Shown here: in pieces, positions 6,930-13,783 of the stretch
Numbering within the stretch: the stretch's first letter is position 1
How the letters are laid out: every line of letters begins with the position of its first letter
Assembly (NCBI GenBank): GCA_003194445.1
Contig: PQXF01000008.1
Location: forward strand, 65,324-99,869
DNA: 34,546 nucleotides
Reading direction: 5' to 3'
DNA from: Candidatus Methanogaster sp.
GTDB lineage: Archaea; Halobacteriota; Methanosarcinia; Methanosarcinales; Methanogasteraceae
The notes under the pieces: model-generated
What the model saw: the letters and a program-made list of their open reading frames with translations, nothing else
Told to the model about the DNA's origin: nothing
The model's database searches: none
Program-made: the position numbers and the translations under genes

Positions 6930-8162
6930 TCAATTACCCCTCCGGATGGAAGGGGCTTGAAACTCATCTAAGAGAGTCTCGTCTGGGCTATCGACAGCAA
7001 GCCCCTGAACCTCCAAGTCATGCCTGAAAGCTCGTGTTCGCGCTTCTATATTCATTGCGCCAACAAGATCTGCATTTAGCTCATATCCACACATTTCGCA
7101 CCTAAATGATCTGCCCCGTCGGTTATTTCTGCTTATATGTGAGCATGTTGGGCACGTTTGCGAGGTATATCGCGGATCGACATATATTACAGCGATGCCT
7201 GCTTCGTGTGCTTTGTACTCTACGAACGTCTGCAATTCTCTGAATGCCCAACTGCTGTACAGGTACCGCTGTTTCTTTCGCACTTTGGTTCTTTTCCTGA
7301 TCCCGACCAAGTCTTCTAACCCTATCACAGATACACCATCATTTATTGCTGACTCTATTATTTTTCTCGAAACAACATGATTCATATCTTTCATAAACCG
7401 TTTCTCTCGTCCTGATTGGTGTTTCAACACCCTTGTGGCAGACCGAGTGTCCTTCTCTTGGAGTCGCTTTCGTTGTTTCGAGTATACATTTCGAATGTTC
7501 TTTATTTCACCGCCTGTAAAGAATTTACACTGTCCTTCAGTTGTGAATGTGACCGCCAAATGATTTATACCAACATCTATACCCATAAAATTTGTTGCTT
7601 GTGTTATGTCCGGTTCTTTTATCTCTTTTTCACAAACTAGATGGAAATAGTAATTACCATCTTTATGCTTAACCAGTTCAGATGCCTGATATTTCCACGA
7701 TCCATCAAAAAATTGTTTTGCGTACTGGTAATTCATAATCACATATTTTTGCCGACCCTCCAGAGTGGTGATGCCGATCTCATCGTGGTTTATCGAGAAA
7801 TCCCGTCCGTAAGAAAACTTTACTTTGGTCGGTGCAAACTCCAGAAGCTGCCATTTGGTCCCTCCGTTCCGTATTTGTGCTTGTAGTGTTTTGTATGCTC
7901 CAGCGGTTTGCCTTGCCACATTGCAACTCATCTGCGATTTTAACCCAATCTCTGATCTGAGGTGTTCATACGTTAGTTTCTGTAGTTTCATCGCACCCAT
8001 TGGTTTTTTGTTCGCATACACAATAGTAGATGCGTAATCCATCCCTTCAGTAAATTTATCAATAGTTTCCTCTAACATGCTGTCTGTATCAGTTGTGAGT
8101 TTCAAGACGACTGTTTTGGTGAGTTTCACAATAACATTCTTCACACAACACCCTATAAACAT
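6930..8162 (-). CDS. tnpB: TnpB RNA-guided nuclease of an IS200/IS605-type element
   Basis: 410 residues from ATG 8162; GTG 8129 (start VKLTKTVVLKL, the usual TnpB beginning) is an equally good choice. The catalytic residues are all present: RuvC-I Asp in MGIDVGINHLAV (D196), RuvC-II Glu in IGLEDLVGIR (E283), RuvC-III Asp in NADLVGAMNIEA (D365). The zinc ribbon is CPTC...CEMC (337, 340, 355, 358). TnpB proteins use an omega RNA, read from the gene's 3' end and the element's end, to cut DNA next to a short motif and so help keep the element in place. No tnpA is adjacent, so the element depends on another transposase to move. The same frame stays open up to 8384 across the tRNA, but that part is not coding. 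Confidence 0.93.
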   Translation of the reverse strand: MFIGCCVKNVIVKLTKTVVLKLTTDTDSMLEETIDKFTEGMDYASTIVYANKKPMGAMKLQKLTYEHLRSEIGLKSQMSCNVARQTAGAYKTLQAQIRNGGTKWQLLEFAPTKVKFSYGRDFSINHDEIGITTLEGRQKYVIMNYQYAKQFFDGSWKYQASELVKHKDGNYYFHLVCEKEIKEPDITQATNFMGIDVGINHLAVTFTTEGQCKFFTGGEIKNIRNVYSKQRKRLQEKDTRSATRVLKHQSGREKRFMKDMNHVVSRKIIESAINDGVSVIGLEDLVGIRKRTKVRKKQRYLYSSWAFRELQTFVEYKAHEAGIAVIYVDPRYTSQTCPTCSHISRNNRRGRSFRCEMCGYELNADLVGAMNIEARTRAFRHDLEVQGLAVDSPDETLLDEFQAPSIRRGN

Positions 8163-8212
8163 TTCTGTGTGAACTATGCGTACAATTCCCAACCCTTTCG
8201 GATGGGGACTCC
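6930..8212 (-). mobile_element. tnpB-only IS200/IS605-like element
   Basis: The boundaries are inferred from two related imperfect palindromes in the same orientation: 6933-6956 (CAATTACCCC-TCCGGATGGA-AGGGG) and 8184-8209 (CAATTCCCAACCCTTTCGGATGGGG). Both share CAATT followed by a C-rich/G-rich hairpin around CGGATGG. Subterminal hairpins, in place of inverted repeats, are the hallmark of this family. The 3' hairpin overlaps the tnpB stop codon, where omega RNA usually ends, so the guide would be read from about 6929 downward. The element separates the lipoprotein operon from the tRNA gene. Exact ends are uncertain by several bases. Confidence 0.65.
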
Positions 8213-8276
8213 TCACACAAAAGTTGAAGCGTTCGGTGCGATGGGTTTGTGAACTTGGCTCCAAAGCGATCAAAGC

Positions 8277-8284
8277 ATTTATGT
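8277..8284 (+). promoter_or_regulatory. Possible TATA box of tRNA-Met
   Basis: ATTTATGT lies about 35-40 bases before the tRNA 5' end in an AT-rich spot (CAAAGCATTTATGTATTG). It is outside the tnpB element, so the insertion probably left tRNA expression intact. Confidence 0.35.
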
Positions 8285-8318
8285 ATTGACGACACTGTAT
8301 CTGATATGCAACCATGCC

Positions 8319-8393
8319 AGCGGGGTAGGGTAGCCAGGATATCCCGTCGGGCTCATAACCCGAAGATCGATGGTTCAAATCCATCCCCCGCTA
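8319..8393 (+). tRNA. Initiator tRNA-Met (CAT)
   Basis: 75 bases with a full cloverleaf: acceptor AGCGGGG/CCCCGCT, D stem GGG/CCC, anticodon stem TCGGG/CCCGA with loop CTCATAA (CAT at 8354-8356), T stem GATGG/CCATC with loop TTCAAAT, discriminator A. The A1-T72 pair and three consecutive G-C pairs in the anticodon stem mark it as the initiator and not the elongator. CCA is not encoded, and there is no intron. An open reading frame begins two bases after its 3' end. Confidence 0.95.
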
Positions 8394-8395
8394 TA

Positions 8396-9403
8396 ATGCA
8401 CGCAACAAACATCCGACTGCGCGATTTTATTGTCACGGACAACGACTGGATCTTTGCAGCGTCCGGTTACGACCACACCGGTGGCGTGCAGGCAGTCCTC
8501 AGATACATACCTGATCAGGACGGTGATCGTGAGATGGGCGGTGTCAGGTATCGTAAACTTGATTTTGACGAGTCTGGCGAGTTTATGGAGAAGAACCACC
8601 CCTCCTGGAAGTTCCGTCTTCCCGAAGATGCGATCTCAAAGGTTCTCAGTTCAAATGATCGCATACCCGCCCTTGCAAAGGAGGATCCGCGGGTTGCTGT
8701 GATCGTTGACGTGCTTAAGAGTGCTGGAATCCCTGTTGATAAGATGGGGGTCACGGGTTCGATGCTTCCCGGATTGCAGATCGAAGGTTCGGATATCGAT
8801 TTCGTGGTGTACGGGCGGTACTGGTTCCTCGCGAGAGATGCGATTTTGCGGGAGATTTTGAGAAACCTGAGCAGAGGTGGAGACCCTGTCAGAGGGCGAG
8901 ACGGTGATCGAGACCGCGATTCTGACAAACTTGCGATCACAGAGATCAGCGAGGAGATGTGGCGCCAGATATATGCGAAGAGAGTGCCGGAGATCTCGTT
9001 TGAGGAGTTCTTGGCCCATGAACTACGGAAAGGGAACAGGGGCATGATCGGCGGTACGTATTTCGACCTTCTCTTTGTCCGCGACTGGGATCAACTACCA
9101 GTTGTGCAGGAGCGCGGAGCCGATCTGCGGCGATGCAGCTTGACCGCGCAGGTTCTAAACACAGACTTCGCATTCGACAGTCCCGCAGTATACGAGATCG
9201 ACCACCCGGTCGTATCCGAGATCCTCTGTTACACGCATACTTATGCAGGTCAAGCGCTGGCTGGCGAGGTTGTCGAGGCGCGGGGTATGCTTGAGGATCT
9301 GCACGGTCAGAAGCGCCTCGTTGTCGGGACATCGCGTGAGCCGGTCGGCGAGTGGATGCGGTCGCTCGATCTGTTAGGTCGCGTTCCGCAGTCAGAGGAG
9401 TGA
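8396..9403 (+). CDS. Predicted nucleotidyltransferase directly downstream of tRNA-Met
   Basis: 335 residues. The first segment (1-90) is beta-rich: IRLRDFIVTDNDWIFAASGY, VLRYIPD, RYRKLDFDE. The nucleotidyltransferase core holds the G-S motif and acidic pair GSMLPGLQIEGSDIDFVVYG (G121-S122, D133 and D135), the metal-binding signature of the pol-beta/MNT superfamily. The length and N-terminal pattern fit the archaeal COG2413-type predicted nucleotidyltransferases, whose substrate is not known to me. The start ATG 8396 is two bases beyond the tRNA, with no room for a ribosome-binding site, so the mRNA is probably leaderless once the tRNA 3' end is cut. Conserved-looking sequence begins within six residues of this ATG, supporting it over a later start. 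Confidence 0.8.
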   Translation: MHATNIRLRDFIVTDNDWIFAASGYDHTGGVQAVLRYIPDQDGDREMGGVRYRKLDFDESGEFMEKNHPSWKFRLPEDAISKVLSSNDRIPALAKEDPRVAVIVDVLKSAGIPVDKMGVTGSMLPGLQIEGSDIDFVVYGRYWFLARDAILREILRNLSRGGDPVRGRDGDRDRDSDKLAITEISEEMWRQIYAKRVPEISFEEFLAHELRKGNRGMIGGTYFDLLFVRDWDQLPVVQERGADLRRCSLTAQVLNTDFAFDSPAVYEIDHPVVSEILCYTHTYAGQALAGEVVEARGMLEDLHGQKRLVVGTSREPVGEWMRSLDLLGRVPQSEE

Positions 9404-9834
9404 CCGGGGCAGGCACTGACGATTTTCCAGTGAGATAGCCATGATCATTTTACCGCGTAGTGCACGGAGGGTTGAAAACGAGCTCACAATTCTGCGCCCT
9501 CAGCGTTCTCCGCGGTGATAAATCACTCAATTTTCAGACAGGGCACGATCAAAGTATTCAGTGAGATCGCTCTGATTTTGTGGAAAGTAGATTCGTGTGA
9601 TTCGCGGCATTCGTCACCATTCGTGAATGCGAGAGCATCGGCGCAGCCATCTCTTGGTGCTGATTTTATGCCTTCGGCGCTACTCGCTACGCTCACAGTC
9701 ACGAACTCACGCGTTTGGATGAATTACACTAATTTTAACAGGTTATTTTTTTGCCAAACCCTACGCGGCGATTTTTCGGAAGCGTATTATAAATTGAGAC
9801 AGAACTGCGGAATTTTCCGGATAAACTCAATAGT
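9404..9834. other. Convergent intergenic region without a recognisable gene
   Basis: About 430 bases between two converging genes. It contains AT-rich stretches (near 9730-9755 and 9785-9840) that could end transcription from either side. A plus-strand frame at 9515-9889 runs into the opposite gene and has unlikely protein composition (many Cys, Phe and isolated hydrophobics). I see no tRNA, no hairpin followed by a T tract, and no repeat shared with the rest of the window. Confidence 0.5.
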
Positions 9835-10914
9835 TTACAAAAACTCGACATCGTCATCGACCGGCGTGCTCATGGCGTTTCCATCGTGAGCATCGATCAT
9901 GATACTGCCATTCGCACCTTTAACCTCCCAGACTGGCAGGTACACGATGTCCATATCGAGATCGATATCCTTTGCCAGAGGTCTCACTGTCCTGTGCTCG
10001 GTGACGATGGCGCCGCCTGATGTGCTGGTAGAGGCTATATTTTTTGTGTTGCTCTCGATTGCATTGTTTAATATCTCTTCCCGGGCTTCGACTTTCGCCA
10101 CGGTCGGGCTTTTTATCTCATAATCCTGACAGGGAACAGATATGGAATCGCTTACCTCTTGCATGTACTCATGTTTCTCCCTGTTAAGAGCATTGATCGC
10201 GCCAGACCCCTCTGCTGCTATATGTATCGTCTTTGTCCTGTACTGCCGGTGCGTATCGATGACGTAGCTATAATTCCAGAACGGCACAAACTCGATGGCA
10301 GCACCAGTTATACCGCTGACAAACCCCTTCGCAGTCGCGATCGCACGTCTCTCATCCGCACGTATGGCCGCGCATTTAAGCTGTAGCGCATCACGCGAAT
10401 CGTCCGCAGTCTCGACGATCTCTGGCATCCGGCCCGTAGAATAGTCCTGATACTCTTTAGGCTCATGCTCACGAGACTTCTGATACTCATGAGGCTCATA
10501 CTTCCGGTACTCCCGATGTTCATACTCGTGAGACTTCCGGTACTCCTGCCCCAGAAGATCGTAACGTGCGTCTTCTGCCTCTGCAAGCATCGCCTTTCCG
10601 ATGCGAATCTCGAGTTCGGCACGATCCCACATCCTGATGTTGTACCGATCCGCGAAGCGCGCCATCTGGTCTGTTATCTCGTCGGATATGAAGAGCGAAT
10701 CGTAAGCCCCTTGCACCGCATCTGCGAAATACCGCAGATCAGTCTCGGTTCCTCCATACTGGACGCAGGTCATCCTCCCGTCTTTCGCAACAACCAGGTC
10801 GGTCCGCGGAGGGGTTTTCCGGATCAGGGGATCTACATCATACCCCTGCGAGCTTAGAATATTTGTAAGAAGGTCGAGCAAGATCTGTCGGTCCATCGTC
10901 CGCACCTCATACAT
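9835..10914 (-). CDS. Conserved archaeal-type protein with central Glu-Tyr repeat
   Basis: 359 residues from 10914 (MYEVRTMDRQ); ATG 10896 is an alternative. The frame is open further upstream, but that part lies over the preceding gene and is not coding. Residues ~7-115 look like a restriction-endonuclease-like alpha/beta fold: a helix, RTDLVVAKDGRMTCVQYGG (Asp39 at the usual position, Gln in place of the active-site Lys), then helices. Residues 123-158 are a low-complexity tandem of about seven residues built on E-Y-R/Q-K, S-H/R-E and E-P/H. Residues ~175-359 form a second, beta-rich domain (FVPFWNYSYVIDT, IVYLPVWEVKGANGSIMIDA). The gene ends in TAA. It starts just downstream of the CfbC-like gene on the same strand, so the two are probably co-transcribed. 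Function unknown. Confidence 0.7.
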   Translation of the reverse strand: MYEVRTMDRQILLDLLTNILSSQGYDVDPLIRKTPPRTDLVVAKDGRMTCVQYGGTETDLRYFADAVQGAYDSLFISDEITDQMARFADRYNIRMWDRAELEIRIGKAMLAEAEDARYDLLGQEYRKSHEYEHREYRKYEPHEYQKSREHEPKEYQDYSTGRMPEIVETADDSRDALQLKCAAIRADERRAIATAKGFVSGITGAAIEFVPFWNYSYVIDTHRQYRTKTIHIAAEGSGAINALNREKHEYMQEVSDSISVPCQDYEIKSPTVAKVEAREEILNNAIESNTKNIASTSTSGGAIVTEHRTVRPLAKDIDLDMDIVYLPVWEVKGANGSIMIDAHDGNAMSTPVDDDVEFL

Positions 10915-10918
10915 ACAC

Positions 10919-11716
10919 CTATATATTGAGCAGTTCACGGAGGCTATCGTCCTCCATCGGAGCTGGTATCGCTGAATGTTCGCAGTCCATGATCGCTTTC
11001 GCAAGCTTGCGGTACACCTCTGCGATTGCGGAGTCCGGCGCACTTTCGAGCACAGAGAACCCTTGCCGCTCGCAGTCCTGCACGATATCGTCTTTCGGAA
11101 TGAACGCAACAAGTTCGCTCCCGATGCTGCCCGCAAATTCGGTTATAATCTCTTCTTCTCGCGGGACGTTCCTTGAATTGCAGATCACACCGCTAAGCGG
11201 CATCTTCAGTTTCAAAAGCCCTTTGCAGATGTTGTTTGCAGCATAAATCGGCATGTATTCGCCTGACGAAATGATATATGCCTCGCTAACAAGCCCCTTT
11301 CGGATCGGCGCCACAAAGCCGCCACACACAATATCCCCCGGCACGTCGTAGATCACAAGATCGCTCTCTGTAAGCGCTGTTGTGATCTTCTGTAGTTCAG
11401 TGACTGCAACGATGATCCCTCTGCCAGCACAGCCGACACCGGGCTCGGGTCCGCCAACCTCGATGCATTTGACGCCCTTGTAACCTTCGTGGACGACATT
11501 CGCCTCAGATAGCTCGGCTCCCTGCCGCATCATATCCATCACCGTCGGAATCCGCCTACCATTAAGCAGCGTGATCGAGGAATCGCTCTTTGGGTCGCAA
11601 CCGATGATGGTAACCGAATATCCGGCATCAGCGCACGCTGCCGCGACATTTGAGGCGGTGCTGGACTTGCCGATGCCGCCTTTGCCGTATATAGCTATTC
11701 TTCTTGTTCGGTACAT
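10919..11716 (-). CDS. cfbC: NifH-family reductase, CfbC-like (coenzyme F430 pathway)
   Basis: 265 residues from ATG 11716 ([14 protein letters not shown]). Family motifs: P-loop GKGGIGKS (11-18), GCDPKSDS (39-46), first cluster cysteine in GVGCAGRG (C96), second in DIVCGGF (C131), and [10 protein letters not shown]. The two cysteines from each subunit hold one 4Fe-4S cluster across a homodimer. CfbC passes electrons, with ATP hydrolysis, to CfbD for reductive cyclisation of Ni-sirohydrochlorin diamide, a step toward F430 of methyl-coenzyme M reductase. No nif genes are nearby. Oddity: the segment before C131 reads DVPGDIVC, where NifH, BchL and CfbC normally have DVLGDVVC. An uncharacterised NifH-like paralogue is therefore possible. 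TAG stop; five bases from the next gene. Confidence 0.72.
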   Translation of the reverse strand: MYRTRRIAIYGKGGIGKSSTASNVAAACADAGYSVTIIGCDPKSDSSITLLNGRRIPTVMDMMRQGAELSEANVVHEGYKGVKCIEVGGPEPGVGCAGRGIIVAVTELQKITTALTESDLVIYDVPGDIVCGGFVAPIRKGLVSEAYIISSGEYMPIYAANNICKGLLKLKMPLSGVICNSRNVPREEEIITEFAGSIGSELVAFIPKDDIVQDCERQGFSVLESAPDSAIAEVYRKLAKAIMDCEHSAIPAPMEDDSLRELLNI

Positions 11717-11736
11717 CGTTCTCAAGCGCTGCCTTA

Positions 11737-12048
11737 TCACAGCAAACATCCACAACAACTACTCGGAAGTGCTTTCGTATCTCGTTCGGTACATGCGTTC
11801 TCAAGCGCGGCTATATACTCCTGGTATGCTGTGATCAGATCGGTCGTTTTGTCCATGAAACCATGAACACGCGTGTAAAACTCTTTGAGGTATGCCTCCT
11901 CATCAGGATGGTCCTCTTCTGATAGTTCCGCTATTGCTCTGGAGGACTCCGAAAACTCTTTTTCGCGAACAATCATTGTCTCACCAAGTTCGAGTAAGAC
12001 TTCCACATCTACAACTTCTGTATCCATATTTGAAACTTGTGCCTCCAT
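11737..12048 (-). CDS. Small acidic helical hypothetical protein with C-terminal CCGC
   Basis: 103 residues from ATG 12048 (ATG 12027 is an alternative, preceded at a distance by GGAGG). Mostly helical and acidic ([40 protein letters not shown]), then an unusual cysteine cluster at the very end: SSCCGCLL. There is no signal peptide. It ends 20 bases before the CfbC-like start on the same strand, so the two may share a transcript starting upstream near TTATTAAATACT. I do not recognise a family. A cysteine-rich tail next to an iron-sulfur reductase could mean metal or thiol chemistry, but that is a guess. Confidence 0.55.
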   Translation of the reverse strand: MEAQVSNMDTEVVDVEVLLELGETMIVREKEFSESSRAIAELSEEDHPDEEAYLKEFYTRVHGFMDKTTDLITAYQEYIAALENACTERDTKALPSSCCGCLL

Positions 12049-12303
12049 AGTATTTAATAATGATTAATGATTGGGTTGCTGTCTTCTCTGGTGTCGGCAG
12101 CCCGGCCACACTCTTCGATAGCCCCTCACATCCGAAAATCCGGTTGTCAATTTTATGCCAACTGCTTGATCCGCGGAAGGGTTTTAAGACGCTGCTCAAA
12201 GCTTGTGGGACGCAATTTACGAGTTGAAAATTCCAAAGATCATGGGGGGTATGGTCATTGGCACGGGTCCGGATATGCGCGAATTTTGACCCGGTGTTAA
12301 AAA

Positions 12304-12320
12304 AACAAAAACTTTATGTG
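12304..12320 (+). promoter_or_regulatory. Possible promoter of the multihaem cytochrome gene
   Basis: An A-rich run followed by ACTTTATGTG gives a B-recognition/TATA-like element about 50-60 bases before the GTG start. The region 12067-12300 upstream has no supported gene. Confidence 0.4.
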
Positions 12321-12369
12321 GGGTGGATCGTATTATGCCTTACTACAAACATCAGGAGGAGGATAAGTA

Positions 12370-13692
12370 GTGAAAAAGCAAAGAATATTGTATGGGCTAA
12401 CTATGTTAATTGTCGTTCTGTCAATTAGTATAGCATTAGCAATAGTACCACCACCCCCGGCGAATCAGAATCTGGGGGTATACGACACAATGTATGAGGG
12501 GTTTGCAGAAGATGAGTGTAGGGCATGTCATAGTTCAGGAGTCCCTGACACACACCACATGCTAGTACCAAATGAAGGGTATAACTGCACAGACTGCCAC
12601 AAACTTGGTCCAACTGGCGGCATCGACACTCCGATCAGGGACTGCTTGGTGTGTCATAATGCATCACCGCACCACACTGCAGACGAAGCTCTGGCTAGAC
12701 ATTGCAGCCACTGCCACGGTAGCCTTGTTGACGACTATGACGACGGGCATTATATCCCAACATACGATCCGTCATTGATAACCCCGGATACCAGCTATAC
12801 CTGGATAAATGGGACTACTAATATGAAAGGGGGCGGCTGCGAGGCATGTCATGAAGCCAATATAACACCGGTTTCAGGGGCAGCGATTTATGACAATTAC
12901 CAGACACACCATAGCATCTGGCCTGGCGACAATGGCATGTGTGGTGTATGCCACGACGTTACAGGTACAAACGTTTCTATAAGGAAATGTGAAGAGTGTC
13001 ATGGCGTAAAATCACTGCACAATATCCAGTACGACTACGCTACCACTGAAGGCAAGCTTGGATATGGGCATATAGGTGCTAGTTGGGACTGCATGGGATG
13101 TCATTCATGGTTTGAAGCATCCAGCACTGCAACACAAGGACCCATAACCCCGAACATCGCCAATATAAGTTCTGACGAATTGGTGGCTGGTGTGGGAACA
13201 GTAATAACCATTACCGGCAGTAACCTCAAGAATACTGTGGATGGTGTGGACTATACTTCCGAGGTGGTTATCGATGATGGTGTAACAAATATGACACTGA
13301 TACCTGATTCAGTAACCGACTCAAAGATAGTAGTGACCCTCCCAGGAATAGGTAAAGGAAATTACGGACTGCGCGTGGCCAAGGACGACTTGAAGAGCAA
13401 ATTGGTGCCAATAGTGGTTGCGCCTCAGGTATCAATCGATTCAGCCACAATTAGGAGAGATATTGTGACCATCCGTGGTTCAGGGTTCGGTGATGAATCC
13501 GGTGAATCCTATAGTGAGTTGCTCGGTGTTACCATCACTTGCGAAGGTGATGACCTTGAAACCAGTATAATCTCCTGGGACGATACCCGGATCGTGGGTG
13601 ACTGTCCTTCGGCAACAGTTGGAGCCCTGGCAACCGTTACGACTCTATATGGTTCCGACTCTGCCACGATAACTGGATCAAGGCGAAGATAA
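12370..13692 (+). CDS. Secreted eight-haem c-type cytochrome with two TIG domains
   Basis: 440 residues from GTG 12370, with GGAGGAGGATAA just upstream. Residues 1-24 are a signal peptide (KKQRILYGLTMLIVVLSISIA). Eight CxxCH haem sites lie at 50, 73, 92, 112, 157, 191, 207 and 241, with extra His (THHM, PHH, THH) that can serve as axial ligands. Residues ~258-345 and ~347-436 are two IPT/TIG immunoglobulin-like domains (ITITGSNL, VTIRGSGFG). It would carry electrons outside the membrane. Multihaem cytochromes of this kind in methane- and alkane-oxidising archaea are proposed to pass electrons to partners. There is no C-terminal membrane anchor or sorting tail, so attachment may be through the TIG domains. 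A hairpin terminator follows. Confidence 0.92.
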   Translation: MKKQRILYGLTMLIVVLSISIALAIVPPPPANQNLGVYDTMYEGFAEDECRACHSSGVPDTHHMLVPNEGYNCTDCHKLGPTGGIDTPIRDCLVCHNASPHHTADEALARHCSHCHGSLVDDYDDGHYIPTYDPSLITPDTSYTWINGTTNMKGGGCEACHEANITPVSGAAIYDNYQTHHSIWPGDNGMCGVCHDVTGTNVSIRKCEECHGVKSLHNIQYDYATTEGKLGYGHIGASWDCMGCHSWFEASSTATQGPITPNIANISSDELVAGVGTVITITGSNLKNTVDGVDYTSEVVIDDGVTNMTLIPDSVTDSKIVVTLPGIGKGNYGLRVAKDDLKSKLVPIVVAPQVSIDSATIRRDIVTIRGSGFGDESGESYSELLGVTITCEGDDLETSIISWDDTRIVGDCPSATVGALATVTTLYGSDSATITGSRRR

Positions 13693-13729
13693 CCAGCACG
13701 AACAACATAAGAAGCCAACGAACACCGAA

Positions 13730-13769
13730 ATAGGGATTTGCTATCAGATCCCTATCTTTAATTTTTTTG
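13730..13769 (+). terminator. Hairpin terminator after the cytochrome gene
   Basis: Perfect 8-bp stem ATAGGGAT/ATCCCTAT (13730-13737 and 13748-13755) with a 10-base loop, followed by a T-rich tract ending in seven T. It lies 15 bases before the next gene's start, so the protease either has its own promoter overlapping here or is expressed by readthrough. Confidence 0.7.
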
Positions 13770-13783
13770 CATAGTAGAAAGAT

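Noticed and set aside
8163..8384. Upstream extension of tnpB across the tRNA
   Set aside because: It would translate the antisense of tRNA-Met and the element end; TnpB similarity begins at about 8129.
9515..9889. Open frame in the convergent gap
   Set aside because: It overlaps the end of the opposite gene, has atypical composition and no ribosome site or motif.
10915..11136. Upstream extension of the 9835 gene
   Set aside because: It lies over the 3' part of the CfbC-like gene in another frame, with Arg/Ser/Cys-rich shadow composition.
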